In this document: positions 31,947-38,193 of the stretch, piece after piece
Layout of the letters: every line of letters begins with the position of its first letter
Numbering within the stretch: position 1 is the stretch's first letter
Origin: Candidatus Woesearchaeota archaeon CG_4_10_14_0_2_um_filter_33_13
Lineage (GTDB): Archaea > Nanobdellota > Nanobdellia > Woesearchaeales > GW2011-AR9
Assembly (NCBI GenBank): GCA_002792115.1
Contig: PFNQ01000053.1
Span: 1-38,193, forward strand
DNA: 38,193 bases
Direction: 5' to 3'
Made by a program: the position numbers and the translations under genes
The notes under the pieces: generated by a model
Seen by the model: the letters and a program-made list of their open reading frames with translations, nothing else
The model's database searches: none
Told to the model about the DNA's origin: nothing

Positions 31947-33491
31947 TTATTTCTCCCAAATAAGATCAAAGAATTTTTTATAAGAATTTGCTACTAATGA
32001 CTCTTCGATCAAAATTCCAAATGGATTATCAAGCCAAACAATAATTGCCACCTTAGAACCGCAAATAATAGTTTCTGTTAATTCTTCAAAATTTGTATTG
32101 GTAATCTTAACATTAGTTAAATCATAATTGTTTAATTTATTACCCCACCATTCAAGAGATGCATGAAATACAAGTTGTGCATTAATCCCTTTTTTAACTC
32201 TTTTTTCATGAAAGTTCTTCCAAAAATTATTTCCCAAAATGTCATGGGACTTTTGTGGACCGCCATAAGCAAAGTATTCTTTAGAATTTGTTTTCAACAT
32301 TGAGTTTAACAACTCTTTTACTCCTTCTTTATTACTATACGTTTTAACATTTTGATTCCAAAGATAATCAAAATATTTAGAATATTGATTTGCTAGCTCT
32401 CGATTCTCAATAACATTGATAATTGTTTCCTGACCCCAAATAATGTAAACAATCTTGTTTCCATAAAGAAACGTAACACCCGGTCCAGTTACTTGTTCAG
32501 GTAATTTTTTAAGAAGGTAATACTGAAGTTTATCCCGTTTCTCTTTTTCATCAACAATAAAACTAGAATCAACTAAATCATACCATAACACTTTTTTATT
32601 CTCCCTTCTCAAGTTCCAATTTTTAAAAAAATCTTTGTAATATTTTACAATTCCCCAATTCCCACCAATAAAACGAATTTGACCATAATTTAAAGATTCA
32701 TCAAAAACTGATTTAACCCCCTCTAATCCAGTAAGAGTATATGATTGTTGATTCCATATAGATGAGAACTGATTTTTAAAAGAGTTGGAAATTTCTCTAT
32801 TTTTAATCAAAAAAGTGATGTATTCATCTCCTCCCGTTGTAGAAATAACAACATTATCGCCATATACACAAATTTCTGCCGGAGATTTGTACTCTTGGGG
32901 CACACCAAATTTAAGATTTAAATTTGGTAACCCCCTAACTGCTTCCGCCTCAGGACAATTTTGATTAAACATCAAAAATTGTTTTGTTTTATATTCTTTT
33001 GACAATTTAGTTACAAAATTAACAAAAAAAGGAACCAAATGATCAGCAACGGGCGGAAGAAACATCGAATAAACTATTTCATTTTTCTTAATATCCTTAA
33101 TAGCAAGATTATAAGCTGCTTTAAGCCCTTTAACACCCTTAAAAAGAGTAGCTTCTGTATCTTTCTTACCTACACTTTTTAAAATGTCTAACTCAAAAAT
33201 CAAATTCTTGGCAGAAAGTTTTTGTTGAGCAATCTTAGATTGTAATTTATCTAGATAAGAGATAATTGTAGTTGCAGGATTTGCAGTATAAATAGTTTTT
33301 TTACCTTCTTTAATATATGATACTAACCCTTTTTCCATTAATCTATCTAAAATAGGATAAACCTTTGATGCATGAACTTGGGACTCTTTTATTAACGCAC
33401 CAGTTGAAGTTGATCCTAACTTAAAAAGAGCGATATAAACCTTGATTTCACCTTCAGTAAGTCCAATCTCTTTAAGTAATTCTAAGTCCAT
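31947..33491 (-). CDS. TrmB-like transcriptional regulator with three tandem sensor modules
   Basis: Residues about 1-75 form the winged-helix domain of the TrmB family (LTEGEIKVYIALFKLGSTSTG, SKVYPILDRLMEKGLVSYI), followed by a coiled coil. The remaining 400 residues hold three related modules of roughly 130 residues. Each ends with a similar phrase: YGDNVVIS...ISNSFKNQFSSIWNQ, YGNKIVYI...ELANQYSKYFDYLWNQ and CGSKVAII...LVANSYKKFFDLIWEK. TrmB proteins usually have one effector domain, so this size (514 residues) is unusual. ATG 33491 fits a minus-strand TATA element at 33514-33521; a GTG at 33509 is also in frame. An inverted repeat at 33532-33550 is its likely operator, shared with the divergent gene. 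Confidence 0.88.
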   Translation of the reverse strand: MDLELLKEIGLTEGEIKVYIALFKLGSTSTGALIKESQVHASKVYPILDRLMEKGLVSYIKEGKKTIYTANPATTIISYLDKLQSKIAQQKLSAKNLIFELDILKSVGKKDTEATLFKGVKGLKAAYNLAIKDIKKNEIVYSMFLPPVADHLVPFFVNFVTKLSKEYKTKQFLMFNQNCPEAEAVRGLPNLNLKFGVPQEYKSPAEICVYGDNVVISTTGGDEYITFLIKNREISNSFKNQFSSIWNQQSYTLTGLEGVKSVFDESLNYGQIRFIGGNWGIVKYYKDFFKNWNLRRENKKVLWYDLVDSSFIVDEKEKRDKLQYYLLKKLPEQVTGPGVTFLYGNKIVYIIWGQETIINVIENRELANQYSKYFDYLWNQNVKTYSNKEGVKELLNSMLKTNSKEYFAYGGPQKSHDILGNNFWKNFHEKRVKKGINAQLVFHASLEWWGNKLNNYDLTNVKITNTNFEELTETIICGSKVAIIVWLDNPFGILIEESLVANSYKKFFDLIWEK

Positions 33492-33531
33492 AGTTGTGAT
33501 AGAATGCACGAAGTTAAAAATCTTTCTTTTT

Positions 33532-33550
33532 TCTCCCCCACCAGGGGAGA
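33532..33550. promoter_or_regulatory. Inverted-repeat operator candidate between trmB-like and porin-like genes
   Basis: TCTCCCC (33532-33538) and GGGGAGA (33544-33550) form a perfect 7-bp inverted repeat around a 5-base centre in otherwise AT-rich DNA. It abuts the BRE position of the rightward TATA box (33556-33565) and lies about 11 bp upstream of the leftward one (33514-33521). A protein bound here could block TFB on one side and act as an activator or repressor on the other. Confidence 0.55.
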
Positions 33551-33555
33551 TATGA

Positions 33556-33565
33556 TTTATATAAC
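33556..33565 (+). promoter_or_regulatory. TATA box for the porin-like gene
   Basis: TTTATATAAC predicts a transcription start near 33583 and a leader of about 50 nt that contains GGAGGAGG (33611-33618) and GGAG (33629-33632). Confidence 0.5.
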
Positions 33566-33633
33566 TGAGACTACGTATGAGTAGTAATCAGTTAGCCTTC
33601 TGTTAAAAAAGGAGGAGGATAGTTAAAAGGAGA

Positions 33634-34260
33634 ATATTAAAAAAATTAGCAGTGGGGGCAGCAATGATTGCTGCATTAGTTGGCGGGACGCCACAAAGTA
33701 AAGCGGCTGAAGGATCATTAGAAGTAATGGCTGGACAAGTAGCAACCACAATTGACCTTAAAGTAAGCGGACAAATAGCCCCAAAAACAGGACTATTCCT
33801 AAGAGGAATAACTACTGCGGACTATGATGGAGATGTTAGCCATTTCGGTCTAGCAGATGTAAGCTACAATATTGTAGATGGCTTGGACGCAGTAGCAGAA
33901 GTGCAATTAGCATCAGTCATGGGGGTTGTTCCAAGAGTTGGAGCGCAATATTTTGGAAAGTTCGGAGATGTTTCAATATACACTCTTGCTACAGTTAAAG
34001 CCATGGAAAACCCAGATGGAGAGTTTGTAGTCAATCTTGGGTATACTCCTAAATTAACAGAGGAGGTAAGGTTATTAACAAACCTAGAAAACTTGACTAG
34101 CGTTGGAGCAGAGGGCCACCAATTTAGCACACAAAAAGTAAGGACTGGATTAACCTTCCAAGAGAAGTACCAAGTTGGAGCTGGAATAGATCTTACTGAG
34201 CTAGGACCAAAAGGAGAATTAACATACTCTGCTGGCGGATTTGTCGGGTTAAAATTTTAA
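33634..34260 (+). CDS. Predicted secreted beta-strand-rich, porin-like protein with non-standard start
   Basis: The mature part of about 185 residues has alternating polar and non-polar residues in about eight beta strands joined by short turns (for example GLDAVAEVQLASVMG, PRVGAQYFGKFGDVSIYTLA, YQVGAGIDLTELG) and ends in FVGLKF with C-terminal Phe, as in bacterial outer-membrane beta-barrels. A signal peptide is evident: LKKLAVGAAMIAALVGG, with cleavage probably at SKAA before EGS. The only standard in-frame start after the stop at 33604 is GTG 33652, which drops the Lys-Lys region and is 19 nt from the nearest GGAG. I start the gene at ATA 33634, which restores the signal peptide; ATA 33619 would add VKRRI. 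The family is unknown; the archaeal setting makes a true porin uncertain. Confidence 0.6.
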   Translation: MLKKLAVGAAMIAALVGGTPQSKAAEGSLEVMAGQVATTIDLKVSGQIAPKTGLFLRGITTADYDGDVSHFGLADVSYNIVDGLDAVAEVQLASVMGVVPRVGAQYFGKFGDVSIYTLATVKAMENPDGEFVVNLGYTPKLTEEVRLLTNLENLTSVGAEGHQFSTQKVRTGLTFQEKYQVGAGIDLTELGPKGELTYSAGGFVGLKF

Positions 34261-34278
34261 TTTTATTTTATTTTTTTT
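34261..34278 (+). terminator. Oligo-T terminator after the porin-like gene
   Basis: Three T runs (4, 4 and 8 bases) directly follow the TAA at 34258-34260, the usual archaeal termination signal. The run reaches the stop codon of the convergent gene at 34277. Confidence 0.5.
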
Positions 34279-34648
34279 AATTTCTTTCTAATCCTAAACT
34301 AATCATTTTTCCTTCTTTGTTTATTGTTACTAACCTGAAATTTAGTCCCAATTCTAAGACAGATTCTAAAACCGCCATATGTTCGTTACCTGAACCAGAA
34401 GCTAGATTCAAGGCTACTTCAAAGTCAAAGATCTTGCCATTTAATTGCTTCTTAATCTGTTCAACCATTAAAATGATCTCTGCGAAATTATCAATTAAAA
34501 CAAATTGCGCCTTTCCCGGATTAAAGTTTTCCTGCCCAAACTTATTAGTTATTAAAAAAACTTTGTCCCACTGCGGTGATGCGATAATTTTATTTACCTC
34601 AGTCCAAGTCCCTTTTCCTGTAGATACACAAGCAATTAATGTTGGCAT
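34277..34648 (-). CDS. Small Rossmann-like protein, possibly CARF-related
   Basis: The 123-residue product alternates beta strands and helices: LIACVSTGKGTWTEVN, KVFLITNKFG, FVLIDN, and VALNLASGSGNEHMAVLESVLELG, ending in FRLVTI. The Gly/Ser/Asn turn after LNLAS is reminiscent of the TGGT-type nucleotide loop of CARF domains, which bind cyclic oligoadenylates in type III CRISPR systems, but the match is partial and there is no CRISPR array or cas gene in the window. ATG 34648 fits a leaderless start from a minus-strand TATA element near 34671. It is convergent with the porin-like gene and divergent from 34712. Function unknown. Confidence 0.6.
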   Translation of the reverse strand: MPTLIACVSTGKGTWTEVNKIIASPQWDKVFLITNKFGQENFNPGKAQFVLIDNFAEIILMVEQIKKQLNGKIFDFEVALNLASGSGNEHMAVLESVLELGLNFRLVTINKEGKMISLGLERN

Positions 34649-34711
34649 AATACCAGTAAAACGACATTTATTTAAATGGTTTTTGATTACATCTTAATTA
34701 GAGATGAGAAG

Positions 34712-35467
34712 ATGTTAATCAGCTTTTTTGAAGAGTTTCCCACCAAAGAAAATCTTAGTAAGCTTGAACTAATTGATTGGCCAACTAACTTGTATCTCGC
34801 CACTACCTCTTTAGAAGATTTTCTCAAGATTAAAGCAAGCATTAAAAATAAGTTTGTTAAAGATATAATTTACTGGCCAATACTACGAAGGATAGAGGGA
34901 TATTGGATTTCTCCATTTAGTAGTAGAAAAGCACTATTAAGAATTTTTAATGAATTAAAAGGTAAAAAAGTTCCGATAATGTTGGACTTAGAATTGCCAA
35001 CGACTAGAAACCCCTTACTTTACATCACTCAAGGAGTCAATTTCTGTAAGAACAAGAGATTGATTAACATGTTTATTAGGGAATATTCTGGCCAGATTTA
35101 CCTAGCAGAATATTATCCAGAAGGAGAGAAACAAGAACAAATTTTAGAACAGTTTGGTTTACATTACAACACACCAACAGTAAAGATTATCAAAATGGTC
35201 TATCATTCCTTACATGATTTTAATAAAGAATTTATTATAAATGAAATTAAACGTGGTCAGAAGTCAAAAATAAATAACTTCTTGTTAGGTTATGGTCTGA
35301 TTTCACCTGGAATTAATCAAAAAGAACCAGTATTAAGTCTTAAACGGTTAAAAGAAGACTTACTTATTGCAAAGAAAAACAAATTAAACGAAGTAATAAT
35401 CTTTCGCCTAGCTGGCCTTGATAAAAATTATAAAAAAATAATTTCAGAAATTCTTAACTCCAAATAA
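34712..35467 (+). CDS. Protein of unknown function, possibly TIM-barrel-like
   Basis: The product has about 251 residues if it starts at ATG 34712, or 263 from ATG 34676. The later start is preferred because a TATA element near 34666-34674 would start transcription near 34695, after the first ATG. No signal peptide or membrane helix is seen. Segments such as DIIYWPILRRIEGYW, KVPIMLDLELPT, GQIYLAEYYPEGE and EVIIFRLAGLDKNY are spaced like the strands of an alpha/beta barrel with acidic residues at strand ends, but no family is recognised. It lies between a possible CARF-like gene and a surface-protein gene. Confidence 0.65.
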   Translation: MLISFFEEFPTKENLSKLELIDWPTNLYLATTSLEDFLKIKASIKNKFVKDIIYWPILRRIEGYWISPFSSRKALLRIFNELKGKKVPIMLDLELPTTRNPLLYITQGVNFCKNKRLINMFIREYSGQIYLAEYYPEGEKQEQILEQFGLHYNTPTVKIIKMVYHSLHDFNKEFIINEIKRGQKSKINNFLLGYGLISPGINQKEPVLSLKRLKEDLLIAKKNKLNEVIIFRLAGLDKNYKKIISEILNSK

Positions 35468-35510
35468 AAAAAATAAAAAATAAAAAATTTGGAGGAAGTT
35501 ATTTACTTAC

Positions 35511-36776
35511 CTAATAATAGGTTTTCTCTTCCTCTTCGTCGTCTTTTCTTAGTCTACTGAAACCAATGATCAAACCAATGATAACAAGTAAAACTACCAA
35601 AACGATAAGAGCGATTTCTAAGCCATTTCTTAGACTGAAGTTACCAGCAACACTATTGTCACCTGCAACAACATTAGCTTTAACTGTAACAGTTTGCAAA
35701 GCCTCATTACCAGATTTGATAACTAAACTAGCAACATGTTCACCAGCATCAGTTCCTGCGTTAACAGCAACATCTAAGTAAACAACTTGATTCTTACCAG
35801 CTTCCAAAACAACTAAACTATCACTTAAAGTAGCAGTAGCCCAAGAGCCAGTTGCAGCTTCTAAAGTATAAGCTTTTGAAGTTACACCTGCATTTGTTAA
35901 TGCAATAGCATAAGTTGCAGTTTTTCCAGCAGCAACATTTTGGTTTTCAGGACCAATAGCTAAAACTAATTTAGCTGCATTGCTTTTCTCTTGGAAAAGT
36001 TCGTTAGCTAAAACGCTAATTGGGAAAGCTTCAGTTACTGTTTCTCTTAAGTCATCATACTTAACAGTTACAACAACGGTATATTCTCCTTCTTTAGCAG
36101 TAGCGGGGATTGGTAAGAACATTTCTGGAACGTCTTCGTAATCAATGTTGTGGTTGTCTGTTTGAACAACATCAACGTATTCAGTAGCGGAAACTCCCAA
36201 TTCAGGAACAGCTACAGTAACTTTAACATCCTTTTCAGTTTTATCTCCGAAATTCTCTAATAATACAGTAGCTAATAAAGATCTACCAGCTTTAACGGTA
36301 TTACCTGGAGAAAAGGAAACGTCTTTAATATCTACACCATGTCTGCTAGGCTCAACAGCCAACATTACAACTTTTTCCAAAGCTGCGGTGTTCTTATCTA
36401 AGATTCTCAATCTTAACCAGTACTCATCCTTTTCTAAATTCTTAGGCATCTGTAGCTCTAAGTTTACATATTTAGTGGTACCAGCAGCAAGATTGAATAT
36501 GTGAGTTGAATCATCAAGATTCTCATAATCATTATATTCATAACCGCCAATTTCGGCTTCCACTTCGATGTCATCTGCACCAGAGTTTGCAACTAAACCA
36601 ACTCTGATTTCCAAGGTTTGACCCTCTTCAACGGCTAAAACACTACCGTCATCTACTAAATCGCCGTTAACTTTAACAGTTCCCCAATTTAAGTTAGTAT
36701 TATCTAAAGCACTAACCATGGAAAATGTTAACAAACTTACGACAAACAAAGCCAATAAGCTCAAAACTTTTTTCAT
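35511..36776 (-). CDS. Secreted, membrane-anchored surface protein (COG1361-like), possible S-layer component
   Basis: The 421-residue protein has a Sec signal peptide (MKKVLSLLAL to VSA) and several beta-sandwich modules of about 110-130 residues. The phrases VKAGRSLLATVLLENFG and VAAGKTATYAIALTNAG mark CARDB/NPCBM-like domains. A C-terminal helix (about residues 388-410) and an acidic tail DDEEEEK follow. It resembles the protein at 14554 in plan but is more acidic. The promoter region is well formed: TATA at 36851-36860, a leader of about 50 nt and GGAGG 10 nt before the ATG, features expected of a highly expressed gene. It lies 147 bp downstream of another surface-protein gene on the same strand. 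Confidence 0.85.
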   Translation of the reverse strand: MKKVLSLLALFVVSLLTFSMVSALDNTNLNWGTVKVNGDLVDDGSVLAVEEGQTLEIRVGLVANSGADDIEVEAEIGGYEYNDYENLDDSTHIFNLAAGTTKYVNLELQMPKNLEKDEYWLRLRILDKNTAALEKVVMLAVEPSRHGVDIKDVSFSPGNTVKAGRSLLATVLLENFGDKTEKDVKVTVAVPELGVSATEYVDVVQTDNHNIDYEDVPEMFLPIPATAKEGEYTVVVTVKYDDLRETVTEAFPISVLANELFQEKSNAAKLVLAIGPENQNVAAGKTATYAIALTNAGVTSKAYTLEAATGSWATATLSDSLVVLEAGKNQVVYLDVAVNAGTDAGEHVASLVIKSGNEALQTVTVKANVVAGDNSVAGNFSLRNGLEIALIVLVVLLVIIGLIIGFSRLRKDDEEEEKTYY

Positions 36777-36850
36777 TTTTTTTCTTCCTCCAAATTCTTT
36801 ACGATTTGTTAAGTATTACCCCTGTATATTTTAACTTTAAACCGACAGTG

Positions 36851-36860
36851 GTATATAAAC
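36851..36860 (-). promoter_or_regulatory. TATA box for the surface protein gene at 35511-36776
   Basis: GTTTATATAC on the minus strand predicts a transcription start near 36830 and a leader of about 55 nt with GGAGG at 36787-36791. Confidence 0.55.
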
Positions 36861-36923
36861 TTTTCGCTGTTTTTAGCATTCTTGAGTAACTACACCAAGT
36901 AGCTATTTCTTAATGATTATTCC

Positions 36924-38192
36924 TCAATAGATACTTACCAACCTATATGTTGATTCATGATAATAATCATTGCTAAGAGTTAACTTGATTAAGTACTCAC
37001 CCGGCTGAGCAAAATATGGAACTGGTAAGACTAATGTTCTAACCTTCTCCTGCCCCGGATACAAATTAAACTCAGTACTAGATGCTTTAATTCCCCAATC
37101 TGGCTGGATTGCTGTTACAGTTAAATCATTAAAATCTGTATTTCCTTTATCCGACAGTGTAACATACATAACCAACTGATCTCCAGCACTTAATATTTCT
37201 GAACTTAATCTTACAGACATTATTTTTGCATCATCATGTGCATAAACACAACTACCATCGCCAATATTTGCATTAGGTTCGTAATTTAATGCTGTAACAT
37301 CAGTACAACCTGAAATTTTCAAAGTACAAGTACCATCATCCTCTGTAGCAAGAGAATTGTAATTAAAGGCATTTGGATTTGTACAACCAGCTACCTCATC
37401 GACATCACAAACGCCATCATTATCTGTATCAACACAAGCATAAGTACAACTGCCATCGTCGTCAGTTGCCAAAGCGTTATAATTCAAGGCAGTAGCATCA
37501 GTACAACCAGCTACCTCATCGACATCACAAACGCCATCACTATCTGTATCAACACAAGGAACATCACAAACATCCGCAAGATTAATAGTAATCACTTCAG
37601 TTGTTGTGTCAATTCCGTCGGTAACACTAAGTGTAAGTTCATAAATCCCAGCGTCATCACAAGTAGGTACACCAGTGATTGTAATTACATTGCCATTAAC
37701 ATCTGCAACAGTCCAGTTTGGAAGACCACTATGATCCAATGTTAAAGTATCCTCTGAATCTGCATCAGTAGCAGTAGCAATAATCTCAACATTTTTGTTC
37801 TCTTCAAAAGGTTCATTAGTTTCAACCGCAAATTCCGGCAATTGATTTACATCAATAACTGAAATTGGAACATTGACTCGAGTAGTGAATTCCCCATCTG
37901 AAACACTAAAAGATAAAAATAAATCTCTTTGAGTATCTGGATGTTGCACATAAGAAAAGTCAGGTGTCCAAGTAAACTGGCCGTCATTAACATCAGTTTC
38001 AATTAATTGATAACCCAGGGGTGCATTGACGTATCCACAAATGAATAAGAAACAAACCTTTTCTTTAACTTCTACTTGAGCAAATGTTGCAGTTTCGTCT
38101 GCAACAACAACATTAAGGACTAGTTGTTCACCTTCCTGAACCACATTATTTCCGGTTACACCCAAAGTAGGAGCAATATTTTGTGGAAGATA
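36924..38192 (-). CDS. Large surface protein, C-terminal part (5' end outside window), with cadherin-like and calcium-binding repeats
   Basis: The frame is open to the right edge of the window, so the TTG at 38165 is not a real start and the protein is longer than the 423 residues seen. From its N-terminal side it has a cadherin/Ig-like domain ending DVNQLPEF, another such domain ending NLADVCD, then a Cys/Asp-rich region. That region has two thrombospondin type 3-like calcium motifs (DTDSDGVCDVDE, DTDNDGVCDVDE) and three copies of a GCTDxxALNYxxxAxxDDGSC-type motif common in marine bacterial surface proteins. The last 120 residues are a CARDB-like domain. No C-terminal anchor follows. It is likely an adhesin or S-layer-associated protein. 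Confidence 0.8.
   Translation of the reverse strand, partial: YLPQNIAPTLGVTGNNVVQEGEQLVLNVVVADETATFAQVEVKEKVCFLFICGYVNAPLGYQLIETDVNDGQFTWTPDFSYVQHPDTQRDLFLSFSVSDGEFTTRVNVPISVIDVNQLPEFAVETNEPFEENKNVEIIATATDADSEDTLTLDHSGLPNWTVADVNGNVITITGVPTCDDAGIYELTLSVTDGIDTTTEVITINLADVCDVPCVDTDSDGVCDVDEVAGCTDATALNYNALATDDDGSCTYACVDTDNDGVCDVDEVAGCTNPNAFNYNSLATEDDGTCTLKISGCTDVTALNYEPNANIGDGSCVYAHDDAKIMSVRLSSEILSAGDQLVMYVTLSDKGNTDFNDLTVTAIQPDWGIKASSTEFNLYPGQEKVRTLVLPVPYFAQPGEYLIKLTLSNDYYHESTYRLVSIY
37381..37440. repeat. 60-bp direct repeat, copy 1 (in surface protein gene)
   Basis: This 60-bp block recurs at 37501-37560 with 58 identical bases, exactly 120 bp apart. It encodes one calcium-binding DTDxDGVCDVDEVAGCT unit of the surface protein at 36924-38192. 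Confidence 0.9.
37501..37560. repeat. 60-bp direct repeat, copy 2 (in surface protein gene)
   Basis: It differs from copy 1 (37381-37440) at only two positions. The 60 bp between the copies encode the non-identical linker with the first NYNALATDDDGSC-type motif, so the duplicated unit is 120 bp and one half is more conserved than the other. Confidence 0.9.
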
Positions 38193-38193
38193 A

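Noticed and set aside
33577-33606. Nine-codon leader ORF (MSSNQLAFC) before the porin-like gene
   Set aside because: The predicted transcription start near 33583 lies inside it, so it is probably not on the mRNA.
35489-35500. TTTGGAGGAA ribosome-binding-site look-alike on the plus strand
   Set aside because: No start codon or open frame follows at a usable distance; the reading frames there belong to the minus-strand surface protein.
37261-37560. CRISPR-like array
   Set aside because: Only two long repeats are present, they lie within a coding frame, and the spacing sequences encode related protein motifs.

Overview
This AT-rich window is from an archaeon, most likely a small-genome DPANN lineage of the Woesearchaeota/Pacearchaeota kind. 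The archaeal markers are an ABCE1/Rli1 ribosome-recycling ATPase, an archaeal-type glutamyl-tRNA synthetase, a TrmB-type regulator, a tRNA-Thr(CGT) with a 14-nt intron just 3' of the anticodon, COG1361-like surface proteins, and TATA boxes about 25 bp before many start codons (leaderless transcripts). The placement within DPANN is inferred from gene style, not from a phylogeny.

Layout. 1-4345 (+): a compact, partly overlapping operon of a D-Ala-D-Ala-ligase-like fragment, two paralogous ATP-grasp enzymes and a fold-III PLP decarboxylase. It looks like a peptide-type ligation pathway of unknown product. 4401-7115 (-): glutamate dehydrogenase and malic enzyme. 7172-9433 (-): a small membrane-anchored Cys-rich protein and a large membrane-anchored DsbA-cupredoxin fusion. 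9619-13459 (-): an overlapping operon of two MacB/FtsX-type permeases, a phosphoribosyltransferase and an ABC ATPase, divergent from a predicted zinc peptidase (13552-14553). 14554-17845 (-): a secreted COG1361-like protein, a bacterial-type ECF sigma factor, a thioredoxin-like lipoprotein and thioredoxin reductase. 18136-23828 (+): an unknown protein, a nucleotidyltransferase-HEPN fusion, a PEP-utilising swivelling-domain protein, GluRS, and a three-gene group with a winged-helix candidate and a DUF1653 protein. 23870-25503: PRC-barrel protein (-), then Lgt and a blue-copper lipoprotein (+). 25592-29958: ABCE1, then a histone-deacetylase-family enzyme with a GNAT acetyltransferase on either side and a small zinc ribbon. 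30049-31927 (+): tRNA-Thr, a radical SAM enzyme and a membrane-anchored unknown. 31947-34260: a TrmB-like regulator with three sensor modules, divergent from a predicted secreted beta-strand-rich (porin-like) protein. 34277-38193: two unknowns, then two surface proteins, the last running off the window.

How the genes fit together. Much of the window serves the cell envelope and extracytoplasmic redox chemistry: Lgt with two lipobox proteins (thioredoxin-like and blue copper), thioredoxin reductase, DsbA-cupredoxin, a MacB-type exporter and several surface proteins. Information processing is archaeal, but several genes look bacterial in origin (ECF sigma factor, Lgt, a beta-barrel-like protein), which suggests transfer. 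The strongest candidates for something undescribed are the ATP-grasp/decarboxylase cluster, the sigma factor in an archaeal TATA/TFB setting, and the beta-barrel-like protein whose signal peptide has no standard start codon.
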